A stretch of DNA of 64,000 nt from Omphalotus guepiniiformis (lineage: Eukaryota > Basidiomycota > Agaricomycetes > Agaricales > Omphalotaceae), in the NCBI GenBank assembly GCA_028554645.1, contig JAQOOI010000021.1, forward strand, positions 434,001-498,000, read 5' to 3'. The notes under the pieces are model-generated. The model was not told the origin of the DNA. It saw nothing but the letters and a program-made list of their open reading frames with translations, and did not search any database. This document shows, in pieces, positions 12,244-23,563 of this stretch. Each line of letters starts with the position of its first letter. Within the stretch, counting starts at the first letter, position 1. The translations under genes and the position numbers were made by a program.

Positions 12244-14673
12244 ATGATCACACGAGGTACTAACTAACCTTACCCTCTCCCTCTTTCCTCTCCTCCCTCC
12301 CTCCCTCCCTCATCCCTTCCTTCATTCCTTCCTTCCTTTTTCGCGAACTCGAATACAATACAATACGGATCGGATATACAATAAAATTCTTCATAACCAA
12401 CCCCTCGATACGCAAACCCAACAATAAGATTCCGGCATCCTCTACCTAGTCCCAACCACATCCGGTCACGGAAAACGACTCGTACGAAAACCACGTGCAC
12501 CACTTACATCCCCTCCACTCGATGATGATTTTGATGCGTTTACTCTCGAGGCGACTACTATGCGCGGAGGCTTCGGAGGCTTCGGAGGTGCGGAGACGGA
12601 TGTTGTTGGGACGGGAACGCGTAGTAATGGTCATCACGCCGGGCGACCGTTATCTTGGGCGGCACCTACTACGTCTATCGGGTCCCCATTAGATGATGAT
12701 TTCGATGCTATCACGTATACAACGCCTTCTCAGCGTAGGAATGGCCCGGGAGGGGAGATGGGAAGTGTGTATGAGGAGGAGTATACTGAAGGGGAAGGGG
12801 ACGTGGAAGGTGAGGTGGAAGGTGATGGGGATGGGGAAGACAGAGGGTCGAGTGTTGGTTTTGGGTTAGCGGGAAGAAGAGATGGTTTAAACTTGAAGGG
12901 AGGGGGTACGAGGCGGATATCACCTTCGTCGTCGTCCAATCGATATAACCATCAGCATAATCATCATCAACATAACCATCGTGGAGATTCCGGTGGGCAT
13001 ACAATGACGGGTAACAATGGATACGAAACTTGGTGGAAGAACGATTACGAATATACTCCTCGTGCTCGTACGAACGGCGGTAGCAGACACCGAGGACCAG
13101 GACATAGTACCGGACACGAACACGAACACGAACACGGACATGGAGAGGGAAGGAGGCTTGACCCAGATCGTATGATAACCGAAGAAGATCATTTATACAA
13201 TCTCGATGATCACGTTGGCAGTAGCAGTCGAAGGATGGACCATCTAATGCGAAGTCCAAGTCAAGGAAGTCATCATCAGGGTCGAAAAGCCTCTAAATCC
13301 AAATCCAAATCCATATCCAAAACGTCTGGATCTCGTCACGGTTCTGGGGTTCAAGTTGTCCGAAGTGAGTCTGGGAGGAGGATACCTGCCACCACCACCA
13401 ACACCACCACCACCACCGCCCACAACAACGGCAACGCCAATAGCAGCAATAGCAACGCAATCGCCTTAACCCACTCCCACTCCCACTCCCACTCGCGTCA
13501 ACGCCCCCACAACTACGAAGTAGTCAACAGCAGAATCCTAGAAGACGGTCCCGAGAGAACAGTAACAATCTCAACGTGGCGCGAACGAGTTGCTAACGAA
13601 GTTCACGTTAACGCCAACGGTACCGGCGCCGGTGGGAGAGAGAGAAGCGAAGTAGCGATGAGTGTTTATTATCTAAGCGCTGAGGATTATCCTATGGAGT
13701 TGAGTGGGGTGCTTGAGGTTGAGGATAGGAGGGATAGGAGGGATATTGTTGTTGAGACTGCTGATGATGAACGACGAGGGTTTGATGTCAATGGGAAGTG
13801 GGTAGGGAATGGGAATGGGAAGGGGCCGAAGGGGAAAGGGAAGGGGAAAGAGAGGGAGGATATGTGGGATATACACGAGGTAGGATAAGGGCCGTTGCGA
13901 CCTCCCTTTCCGTTTCCTTTCCTTTGAAATACATTCTGATTTCTGATATGTGCCACGTTTATGTTTCACAGAATCGCAATGGCTCAGGCTCCTCCCTACG
14001 AAAAACCCAAGCCGCGAACCGAGCCTACACTCCCTGGCCATCAGGAACGACACTAGCAGATATAACAGAAGAAAAATCAGATTCGTACAACTCAAAATCA
14101 AAGTCAAAGTCAAGGACTTACCGACGACATGACTATACCCCGAGTCCTCCGAGTATGATTCCGAGTAATGATAAACCACTTCCGAGAGCACCTACACCTA
14201 CGCCACTCAGAGGTACCAGTACCAACGGTGATCACCCATGGCTTCCACCCAATGACGACTCGCCATTCCCGAGAACATCCACTCCCGTTCGAGGTACCGG
14301 TACCAGCTCAAAATCCCAATCACCCCCCTGGTTAAAAGGATCCAACACAACCCACTCCCACAAACTCTCGCCTTTCTTCCACCAACAAAAAATCAGTGGT
14401 TCGGGTCAAGATTCCGGCTCAACCACACTAAGCAGTAACATGCATCCAGGCATAACCCCCGCTCTCGAAACAATCCTCACATCCTGCGACCCACCTCTCC
14501 TCCACCTCGCACCCGTCCTCGTTAGTATGGGAATTCGTACTGAAGATCATTTGAGAGCTATAGGGAAGTTGAGTTCTGGGACGAGAGATAGAGAGATTAG
14601 GGAGGAGGCGTTGAAGAGGGGTGTTACGATTATGGAGTGGGCGATTTTGTTGGATAGGTTGCAGGCGAGGTGA
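12244..14673 (+). CDS. Low-complexity protein of unknown function with conserved-looking C-terminal helix
   Basis: Exon 2 (from ~12429) to 13879 and exon 3 13972-14673 are firm; a 13-nt first exon 12244-12256 (ATG ATC ACA CGA G) joined over a 171-bp intron gives MITRDSGILYLVPTTSGHG and is the best but uncertain start. The protein is dominated by biased stretches: GE-rich (EYTEGEGDVEGE), His-rich (EHEHEHEHGHG), SKSKSKS and polyThr/Asn. Two PPLDDDFDA/SPLDDDFDA copies lie near the N-terminus. Only the last ~70 residues look folded: ALETILTSCDPPLLHLAPVL, then MGIRTEDHLRAI and a final TIMEWAILLDRL, a helical segment resembling tails of other agaric proteins. No catalytic motif, signal peptide or membrane span. 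Function unknown. Confidence 0.7.
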
Positions 14674-15273
14674 TGAGAGAGTCAGGGTTTGAGGAGAGGA
14701 TTTTTGGTTTTGTTGTACGAGTCTCGGAGTGGGTTTATATGGATTTTGTTGTAGGCTGTATTGTATTGTACGTATTGTATGTATGTTTAACCGACGCATT
14801 TTTTTTTGAGCTTCAATGCCGCGTAGGAGAGTCCAGACCTTCAGAATCAAGGGCTCCGGGCGTACGGAACTTTGAAGGGATCTTCCATCCACTTTTTGAG
14901 GCGTAATTATGGTTTTCTTCTTGATGTAAGGTTGTGAATCATCTAGATTTAGAATCGGATGAAATATTGAGGCGTACTGCAGTGGAACAATTAGATTATT
15001 AGAGAGGATGAAGTTTCCAATTCTCAGTTTTCAGCAAAACCTATGGCCAGAACTTCACAAAGAAGGTCCAGACTTACTGCAAGCTCTGACATCGACGTAA
15101 ATGGCAGTTAAATGCCTGCCGGCTCACTACTCAGGCAGGCGCATCTCTCGGCCGAAGCCCACACCATGTCGGGGCCGAAACGGAAATCTTACAACAGAGG
15201 TCGACTTTTGGTACCGTCACTGTCACTGTCAGTTCAACGCGTCTACCGCTCTCCTCGTTCTCTCCCCAAGACC
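14674..15273. other. Intergenic region upstream of the mitochondrial carrier
   Basis: About 600 bp between the stop of the low-complexity protein and the chosen start of the carrier. An in-frame upstream ATG at 15166 would add ~36 basic/Ser/Arg-rich residues; I prefer the ATG at 15274 because carriers of this family begin almost directly with the first transmembrane helix. Confidence 0.55.
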
Positions 15274-16637
15274 ATGTCCCACTCAACAAACCCAACATTC
15301 CTTCAATCTCTCCTCGTACGTATACCCCCCCCCCCTACACCCATCACATCATCAGAAACATAATCATATCATCTAGGCCGGTGGAATGGCAGGGACAGCC
15401 GTAGACCTGCTTTTCTTCCCAATCGACACGATTAAAACTCGGTTACAATCAGCGCAGGGGTTTACGCGTGCGGGAGGTTTCTCGGGTGTATATAAAGGTG
15501 TTGGGAGTGTTGTTGTGGGTAGTGCTCCAGGAGGTAGGCGTGTTCAATGACTTCGTTTGTTCTGGAGTGAATAGTGAATTATATGGCTCATGGCTCATGG
15601 CGCGTGGGTAGCCGCGGCATTTTTCTCAACGTACGAAACGATGAAACAAAATGTACCTTTACCCGAGAATCTAGCACCTGTTACACACATGATATCAGCA
15701 TCTACTGGAGAAGTCGTACGAAACCCTTTCTTTCCGCTGAGCCCTCCTCTCCCCTTCCTCATTCCTCCTCTCCTCTCCCCCGGCGGTACCCTCCCTTCTG
15801 ATTCGAACTTCCTCCTACACCACGGTGTCCTCCCCCCGTTATTCTATCCTATTCTTCTGTTCTTTCTAGGCAGCATGTCTCATCCGCGTCCCAACTGAAA
15901 TCATCAAAACCCGAACTCAAACTTCAACCTATGGCGTCTTGGGTCAAAGTTCCTTATCAGCTGCTAGGATGGTTTGGGTTAATGAAGGGTTGAGGGGGTT
16001 TTATAGAGGGTTTGGGATTACGGTTATGAGAGAGGTACGTCTTGCCTGGTGTTCACCTCCTTTGCCATCCCATCTCATTCCGTTCCACCTTTAACTTTGT
16101 TTTTGACTCAACTCTCCGACGTTTGACCCTGGTTCTTTTAGATCCCATTCACTTCGCTCCAGTTCCCAGTATACGAACTCCTCAAAACACAACTCTCACA
16201 TCGACTTGACCGAAAACCACTATACGCACATGAAGCTGCTGTTTGTGGGAGTATAGCGGGTGGTCTTGCGGCTGCTTTGACTACACCTCTGGACGTATTG
16301 AAAACACGGGTTATGCTTGATTTGAGGGTGAGGGTGAATTCTCTCTCCTCTATTTCTTCTTCCTGCTTTCTTCCTGCTTTCTTTGACCTCACCTCACCTC
16401 ACTCAACCTCATTCTCATTCTTCTTAGGACTCCCAAAAAGAAAAACTCCCCTCTCTCCTCATCAGAGCAAAAACCATCTACACCACCGAAGGCCTCAACG
16501 CTCTCTTCGCTGGTGTTGTTCCTAGGACGATGTGGATATCTGCTGGTGGGGCTGTTTTTCTTGGTGTTTATGAGTGGGCTGTGTATGGGTTTATGGGGTA
16601 TGGGGATGGGGATGGGGTGGTGGAGAGTCGGAGTTGA
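15274..16637 (+). CDS. Mitochondrial S-adenosylmethionine carrier (SAMC/Pet8-like)
   Basis: Six exons: 15274-15315, 15377-15533, 15612-15715, 15870-16034, 16142-16327, 16428-16637; 287 aa, the usual carrier length. Three repeats each carry the signature Px(D/E)xx(K/R): [24 protein letters not shown] and [15 protein letters not shown]-type details ([52 protein letters not shown]) match the SAM transporter, which exchanges SAM for S-adenosylhomocysteine across the inner mitochondrial membrane to feed mitochondrial methylation. The C-terminus ends in a short GDGDG tail. An alternative start at 15166 is possible. The substrate is from family knowledge. Confidence 0.92.
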
Positions 16638-16852
16638 GAGTTGAGTTGAGAGTAGAGAGTAGAGAGAAGAGGTTAGATAATGGTGGTATAGATTTGAGTG
16701 ATACAGGGTTCGTTCGTGCGTAATACAATTAATTATAAGTATAACGAATAGCTTCTATCGTTCTCGTTTAATCGTTCAAAAGTCGTCAAATAGCAATCCC
16801 ACGTCCCACATCCCATCCATACGTGCAAACACTCCAGTCCTACGCATCTCTT

Positions 16853-19267
16853 TCATGGTTTAGGAGAAGGCCCAAGCTTTAGAATCACCCGAGGGATCTT
16901 GCGCGGCGCTGGCGCTGAAGCTGACGCTGATTCCCCCCCTAGACCAAGTGGCTGTGGTTCCCTGCCCCCGTCCTCGTCATCATCACCGGGAACATCATCC
17001 GGAACAGAACTCAAAGAACTCGATGAAATATCAGAGTCTTGACCAACTTCCTTTTCCTCCGCACCACCCCGCTTCTCAGTACCCGCAGTCTGAGTCTCAA
17101 CTTCCCTCTTCACCTTCACCTTCCCGCTAACTTTTCTCCTCCCACTCCCACTCCCCGCCCGCGTAGTACTCGTACTCGTACTCGGTACTTTCGAGGCCGG
17201 GGACGAAGCAGGACTTGGTTTCTTCCGTTGTCGAAGAGTCATTGAAGTCGGACCAATTGGGATATTATCCTTCCGCGAGGATGAAATAGGAAGTGTATGA
17301 GGTTCCAAAGACGAGAATATAACTTGTGTTCTCTCGAGCCAAGGTTCGACGGTGCCGGTGGTGGTGGTGCCAATTGAAGATCTACCCCCTCGTCGTTTTT
17401 TTGTTGATTTTTCCAGCTGCATGTATATGCATAGACAGAGAAAAAGGAAGGAAGGAAGGAATATATCAGAAAGGAACGAGGGATATGAGCTCAAACAAAC
17501 CTTTTCAAGATTCCCCACACCCCACCATTCCTCATCAACCTTCATATCCATCAACCCACACAAATGCGCCATCGAACCACTCATCAACGCACGATCGCTA
17601 TACCCGCCCTCCAAGACACTAACAAGCCTCCCCTTAGCATAACGTTCACTAAACGCACAAGCATCACGGGTAAACCGATGATAAAACGATGTTGGCACTT
17701 TTCTGTTATGCCGAGACATGGATGAATATTCGTGTTCGCAGGCGTCCATGCCACAGCTACTCAATCAAAGCAAGGCAAGGCAAGGCAAGGCAAGGCAAGG
17801 GCTGGTTATAAGCAAAGTGTTCTTGTGGGTGGGGATGGGGACAAAGTGGTTCTTCATACCTTATGAAAACCAGGACGTCATCCCCAGGTCCACCAGTAGA
17901 CTCGAGAAACTCTTCCGCCTTGCGTAATATCTTGGTATACTTCTTCGCGTAAAGCTCGTTCCAGAAGTGTTCTTCAGAATCGTACGTCTGTAGATGAACG
18001 TTCTCGATATATTGGCCGTGAGAGTCATGGATAGATACAGATGCCGCTTGAACGAGCTCGGGTTTGCCGTCCTACACCAAAGATGAAAGATGAGCATACA
18101 CGTCAATCATGATGAAAGAAGCCATCTACTTCGCAGGGATACGATAGAATATCGTGAATAGACCCATAGTATACCCTTGGACCAAGTTTCGTTGTGGGTG
18201 CCCCAGATTCAGATTCAAGAGTTTGACGATAAGTCTCTTCGTTGATCTGCCAAACGATAGACTGTGTTCCATTTCCTGCCCAATGAAATCAAGTATTTGA
18301 ATTAGGAACTGTCATCTACACAGTCGGTCGGACAAAACCCTACCATGATGTAGATCGATATCGAAAATGACCACACGCTTAATACCATACTTGAGATGTG
18401 CTATAAACAACCAACCAAAAACCAAAATCGTGAGATAGGCGATTTGAGGAAATGGAGGGAATGCAATGGCCTACCATGCGCAGCAGCTACAGCGACATTA
18501 TTAACGAAACAAAATCCAGATGGGCTATCTTCTCCACAATGATGACCCGGTGGGCGAATGGCCACGAAAGCTCGTTTCAGCGATGAACCTTCACCTATAA
18601 CATTGTCCACCGCTTCACACACCGTCCCCAGTGCACCATTAATAGCATTCAAGGATTCCGGGCACACTAGATTGAATGCTGATGTCAGTACTTGAAACGT
18701 AGTTAGCTGCCCGAGAGAGCACAAATAAAGATCCCCCTGTGAATACCCTTCCGGAATCTCCGATTCTCCTTTCTCAACCTTACCCACACTCTCCAATATC
18801 CACTTTTTCAGATTCAAAAGATACACATCCCCTTCAATATCCCCATGAACGAATTTCACAGCTTCGTTATTAAGAATATCCACAGACGCGGAACTATGTT
18901 GGATAGCCACCGGGAACTTTGGTGGGAATATCGAAAGAGTTGGATCGTCTGTAGCTTCGATTTTCAAGCCTCCCAGAGCAGTAGCTAGATCGTCTGGATC
19001 TGAGCCCGCTTGAGCGGCGTCAGTGGCAGGATGCGGTAGAAGTTCTTGAAGCCGAGAGAGAGCCGCTGAGAGGCCTACTTTGACCGCTCTTAACCTCTCT
19101 GGCCGTTCGACGATGTGAGATGTGTCTCGAGAGCGTATGAAGCGGTGCTGATAGCACGCGTCCTGTATAAAGATTGCGGTTTGCGGACCATCTAGTGCGT
19201 CAGAGGAAGACATCAAATAAGGAGTCCGGATGGGAGTAGATTCATAGAACGATTTGTTGTAAGGCAA
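16853..19267 (-). CDS. Histone deacetylase, HOS3-like
   Basis: Six exons: 19267-18475, 18400-18344, 18275-18130, 18071-17860, 17756-17501, 17416-16853; 675 aa. The arginase-fold deacetylase domain fills the first ~430 residues: HIVERPERLRAV, RPPGHHCGEDSPSGFCFVNN (the paired active-site histidines), VVIFDIDLHHGNGTQ (zinc Asp and His), FISCGMDACEHE (Ser-Cys where many HDACs have SAGFDA; HOS3-type) and VSVLEGGYS. The C-terminus is a basic/acidic disordered tail with TLRQRKKPSPASSP and a final RVILKLGPSPKP. It removes acetyl groups from histones, in yeast at the bud neck. Start at 19267; a second Met at 19213 would remove 18 residues. The gene is divergent from the PITH gene, 218 bp away. Confidence 0.93.
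17766..17800 (+). repeat. CAAGG pentamer microsatellite inside an HDAC intron
   Basis: Six perfect CAAGG units at 17771-17800, preceded by one CAAAG, lie in the intron between HDAC exons 4 and 5. It is a simple expansion, on the coding strand CCTTG. Confidence 0.9.
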
Positions 19268-19485
19268 TTGAAAGGAAGTATGAAACCTCGAGATGGTTGT
19301 AAGTTTAAAAGATATTCAATTTTCAGGTTCCTGCCGACCAGTTGCACATTTGTTGCTACCGACATCACGTGAACCCGTTTAGGGCAGGCCCTTTCGCGAG
19401 CGTCATTTATGGTCAATGAGCCACTTATAATCGAATCTTTGTTTTCCTCGCCTCGTTCTAGCCACCATCCATACTGTCTGCTAAA

Positions 19486-20319
19486 ATGCAAAACTTTTTA
19501 CAATCCGTGGCTGCGAACACTGGATCCGCTGGATCTACACCGAAAGACCAAGGAGATGTGAGATCATCTCATTGCATCCTTTCAAACCCTTAACCCTTCA
19601 AGCGACTAAAAAAGACATTATAATTTAGGTTTCCCTTCTACAGTTTCTGGATCTTCAACAACTAGATTGCTTAAATGATTCACAAAACCACTCTCTGAAA
19701 TCTATTCTTGAGGGCAAGAAGCTGAATACGAGTAGCGCGTATCTTGAGAGCGATGCTGATGAGCAGTTACTTTTGAATATTGCTGTGCGTGGCGACCTTC
19801 TTCATCTGTTTGTTTGTCTTGTATTCTTACGGATTCTCTTCATGTAGTTCAACCAGTCAGTCCGAGTAAAATCTATCATCATCAAAGCTTCAGATCCAGC
19901 AAAAGCGCCAAAAGCAATCAAGCTTGCCGTGAATAAACCCAGTCTTGGATTCGATGACGTTGCCGATGCTTCTGAGCCTCAAGTGGCTCAGATATTTGAG
20001 CTTTCGGAAGAAGACGTACGAGAAGGAAAACCTATACCGTTGCGCTATGTCAGATTCCAGAGCGTTAATAGCTTACATGTGTGTTGCTCGCTTTTCCCGC
20101 TATCTTTCATTCGATCCGCTAATTACCTATGGTCGATTTATGCAGATATTTGTGGCGTCGAACCATGGAGATGAGGATGTAACACAGATTAATGCAATCG
20201 ATATTATAGGGATACCAGTAGAGTGAGTGCCCATCCATTTCACCTACGTCTCCGGTACTGATCATCTGCTTAGAACTACCAAAGATTTGAGTGGCCTGAA
20301 GCAGCAAGAGGGTTCATAG
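19486..20319 (+). CDS. PITH-domain protein (thioredoxin-like/proteasome-associated family)
   Basis: Five exons: 19486-19557, 19629-19784, 19848-20078, 20146-20222, 20274-20319; 193 aa. The whole protein matches the PITH fold, which is the C-terminal half of TXNL1 and exists alone in fungi: LLQFLDLQQLDCLN, ESDADEQLLLNIAFNQSVRVKSI, KAIKLAVNKPSLGFDD, PLRYVRFQSV, and SNHGDEDVTQINAIDIIG. No thioredoxin CxxC domain precedes it, so a redox role is not indicated; PITH proteins bind the 26S proteasome in known cases (family knowledge). A very short divergent promoter is shared with the HDAC. Confidence 0.93.
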
Positions 20320-21115
20320 ATCGCTTATCGAAGTCTAATCATGTCATCTCGTATTCCACTACCGACGAGTAAGGTGTTTGTACCTATTACCAGGAATTAT
20401 TCGCAACTAGGAAGATTGGTTGTACACACACTGAGATGGACGCATCAGCGAAGAGCACCTCAAACGACCTCGTCTCCTATACTAAAATATGTCTTGTTCC
20501 GAGGACACTTCATCGTTACATCGGATCAAGTGGGCAAATCACGGTGGCGCAGACGCACACGGAATTTGATTGCTTCCACAATTTCAAGGCTTAGGAGACA
20601 AGTTGCGACCTGTTCGATATCGGTATATGGAGTACTGAGTATGTCGCCGTTATGTCAATTCATGGATCTGAAGAGGTTTTACCGGCTTAGCCTCTGAGGG
20701 TCTTGAGACTCCTTCAAACGCTGTATTGTTAGAACTGCCGTTAGAATTTGTCGGTCTCGCGCTGACAGGGATGGCCACCTACTGCGACTTCGGGGGTGAC
20801 GCTCGTTTCCTGGCCGTGTATCTAAGAGTCGGGTAATCTACCCGGGCCCTATGGTCTGTTGAAGCTTCCCGCCAAAGAGGACACCTCAGGAAATGTTCAT
20901 TCCCATCGGAGATGGTTTTTCTGAATTCACTGTCACCGTATCATGCAGGAAAATTGAAGAGTCCACATGGTGCAGCCCCGGTCGCCAGGCCTCTAGGTCT
21001 GATTTCACTAAAGTCCCATCTAAACACAACTCATCCTATATATTGATCAAGGAGGTATATCTATCATCAGCGACAAATCATCAACTGAACCTCGTCCGTC
21101 GAAAAAAAGAGCCGT
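20320..21115. other. Region between the PITH gene and UbiA copy 1
   Basis: About 800 bp. An open frame 20341-20697 (118 codons, basic, no known motif) starts 22 bp after the PITH stop; I see no homology or domain and do not call it a gene. From about 20790 on, the sequence matches the region starting near 29842 and so belongs to the segmental duplication (3' flank of UbiA copy 1). Confidence 0.5.
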
Positions 21116-23085
21116 TCACATAATCAGTCCAGTGTTGAGACCACTGAGAGCAACATGCGCCGTGCTCAGCCAGATCTGCGCAAAAAAAAAAAAAAAACAT
21201 AAGTCCATCAGTCTCGTCGTGCTATGATATCCCAAAAAAAAACCCCACTTACGTTGTACAAATTATACGAAACCTTGTCGTCCTTAGCATTCCTCAGAAG
21301 CAAAAACCGCATTCCAACCACAAAACTCATCAAGATCAACCCGCACTTGATCCATAGCGCAGTCGTAGAGAGGAAGTATAGCCCAACGGACCAGCCCATG
21401 AGCAGCATAGGCATAGTGACACGAGCAAAAGTCGGGTACGCCAATGTGAACGTCCGGCGGCCAAGCATTGCATCCCCTTCGTTATCGCGAAAGTCCTGAG
21501 CGTGAATCGTGGTGAGGATTATCAAGGCGCTGCCGATGATGGCTGCGAGTTGATCCCGCGTCAAGGTTCTTGACCCATCTGCAGACATACACCGTCAGTA
21601 TACTTGTCCATCAGAGCCCGAGGGGGGTAAGCGTCCTTACCTGCGACGAGAGTCCCGCCATACTCGAAGAGTGCGTAGAAGCCAGCACAACAGAGATTCT
21701 TCGTGAACCAGTGGCTATGTCCACTACCCTCGTTATAGATGATGGTCAGAGTTGTGAGCCCCAGTCCAGCAGGGAAGGCTCCAAGAATAAGAGAAACAGT
21801 CAGGTTAACGGGAATGAAGAGCCACCTCAAGATGCGCGCCGAGGCGATAGAAATGCGCTTTGCAGGAATAGGTCTGTCGGGTTTATTGGCTGCATCCTCT
21901 TCGGGGCTACTGCCGAAGCTCTGGCTCCACACGGTGAACGCTAGGAGACTGATATAAATCCAGGTCAAGACGGAGCAGACCTGCGTTGCGGTGAGGTCCT
22001 TGACTGCCAGAGCCAGAGAGAATGCAGCCTAAATTGCGAGATAGAATGAATAGGTCTGCTAATATGCGACGTGCAAGACGCTACTCACAACTGGCAGCTC
22101 AATAGTCCAAAGATCAGACTTATTGAACAAGTGCAGGGTAACAAGTGTGTACCAAAGCTTTTGCGGTAGTGAAAGAACAGACATCCTGGAGGCGTACTGT
22201 CTCGTCCTGGACCACAACACCTGCTATTTATCTGGTTTTCGTTCGTGACCGAACGACCTGAAATAGATGGAACCCCTAACGAAAAAAAACCACAAAGTCT
22301 TCGGGAAACGTTCGAAGATGAATTGAATGACGAAGCAAGCGGTCTCAGTCGGGACTCAAAGCACGGTTGAATTCACCCTCCGAGTCATGAGCATCTCATA
22401 AAGCTCTACTATGTGTCCACCAGGGTCAAAGCAATTCATTTGCAGAATGGAAGAGAAATTGCAGGATGACCACACTGCAGGATGGCCACGCATTCCGCAA
22501 GACACCGTGACTGAGAATAATAACCGTAGTGCAAGAATAAGGAACGACTCGGAGAGCTTGCGCTGGAACAAGAAACTGCCAGTCAGCGCTACATAGTAGT
22601 ACTAGACACCAAACGACATACCTTAGGGGCACCGTTACTACGCCACGGAACCGGTCCAATATCTACCAGAGAGTAGTTCACAAGTTTCTGCCTGCTTCCG
22701 CCTTGATTTCGTCGCGAGCTGTCAGGCGTAGAACACAAAACCATTAGTCTATCATTTTTCCAAGAATCTCAGAACTTCTGATGATGTAGGACGCTCGTAG
22801 GGAAGGCGGTCAGGTTGATGAATGCGAGAGAATCCAGTGCCCCAATTAGAGAAGCAATTCAAAGTGAAAGCCATAGAGAAACCTGTTCGTGAGGTAACTT
22901 ACTCGTAAGCCATGGGGCCTGGTGGCAACCCTGGCATAGCGTTTCGCTAGGGTACCCTCTCCTCCGGCGGGTCTTCAGGCCATTGAGACAAAGTATTTAG
23001 CCACGAATCGACACGATAGTGATATAAAAACCATGAGGTGCTCATGAAAGTTAACGTTAAGGACTGTTACAGTCGAGCGGCGACT
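20790..23085. repeat. Segmental duplication, copy 1 (contains UbiA copy 1)
   Basis: Blocks of this region recur in the same order and orientation at about 29840-32800: the 3' flank (GGTGACGC.CGTTT..TGGC, GATTTCACT.AAGTCCCATCT), the whole UbiA gene with its three introns, and 5' flank blocks (GAATCTCAGAACTTCTGATG, GGTGGCAACCCTGGCATAGCG, CTTCAGGCCATTGAGACAA). Coding parts are far better kept than flanks. Edges are approximate because the flanks have diverged with indels. Confidence 0.85.
21116..22184 (-). CDS. UbiA-superfamily membrane prenyltransferase/terpene-cyclase-like protein, copy 1
   Basis: Four exons: 22184-22089, 22028-21641, 21578-21253, 21175-21116; 289 aa. Several hydrophobic helices alternate with two loops carrying the UbiA landmarks: SSPEEDAANKPDRPIPAKRIS (degenerate first Asp-rich region with the RPIP signature) and the second motif DFRDNEGDAMLGRRT (DxxxD type). 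UbiA proteins bind polyprenyl diphosphate through Mg2+ in the membrane; the fungal set includes aromatic prenyltransferases and UbiA-type sesquiterpene cyclases. The Asn found before the first motif in copies 2 and 3 (NQSF, NQIF) is Ser here (WSQSF), which could weaken Mg2+ binding. The copy is otherwise intact. Substrate unknown. Confidence 0.88.
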
Positions 23086-23563
23086 AAAATATTTTCCGAA
23101 TGATTACATAGAGTGTATCACCCCCTGCACCTCTGCAGGGGTTACGCCGTTGGGCATCGTCAATTGAGGGATGGGCACGTAACCACAAGCCAGGTGGGTA
23201 CTCTTATTGTGAAGGCATCAATTGGCGCGCTTATTGTTCGATTGGGCCACATCGCTGCCACTCACGCTCACTTTGATGTTGTACAGGTTTTGCTCGCTCG
23301 CTCTCATTGTTGTATTCACCACCACTACTCTCGAGGAGCTCCATTTTTTCTTTGCTATACTTCTTTAATTCAACTTTTTGTACATGCTATCTCAAGTCCT
23401 GAATTCTACGAGTTTTTTCTCTCATAAACTGTGACAATTTGACACCTTCAAGTCGGATTTGCCAGAAGGGTAGAAGCTCTGCAGTCAAACAACGGTGAGT
23501 GGCCTAAATTCTCTTGTTGTCCACAAGGCTTACACTGACAATGGATGTCTAGAATCTGTGGCC
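22185..23563. other. 5' flank of UbiA copy 1 and left flank of the Crypton-like unit
   Basis: About 1.4 kb without a gene I can support. Up to ~23085 it is duplicated at 31360-32800. Beyond that it is unique and holds a perfect 8-bp hairpin (CCCCTGCA/TGCAGGGG, 23122-23141), CAATTGA-type motifs at 23158-23170 and 23217-23225, and a pyrimidine-rich leader just before the recombinase start. An upstream spliced leader exon is possible at 23495 (gtgagtgg at 23492, ..ctag at 23552). Confidence 0.55.
23122..23141. repeat. Perfect 8-bp inverted repeat (hairpin) left of the recombinase gene
   Basis: CCCCTGCA at 23122-23129 pairs with TGCAGGGG at 23134-23141 over a 4-nt loop. It lies just outside the duplicated UbiA flank, so it may mark the left side of the inserted unit (inference). 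Confidence 0.8.

Noticed and set aside
12134..12250. 38-codon frame beginning at ATG 12134 as first exon of the low-complexity protein
   Set aside because: Joining it in frame needs a donor inside a GGT repeat; the 12244 start gives a more natural join, although neither is proven.
15166..15273. Upstream ATG of the SAM carrier as a targeting presequence
   Set aside because: Carriers of this family rarely have presequences and ATG 15274 matches the usual start; kept only as an alternative.
20341..20697. 118-codon open frame after the PITH gene
   Set aside because: Basic, without domain, introns or neighbours; overlaps the expected 3' UTR.
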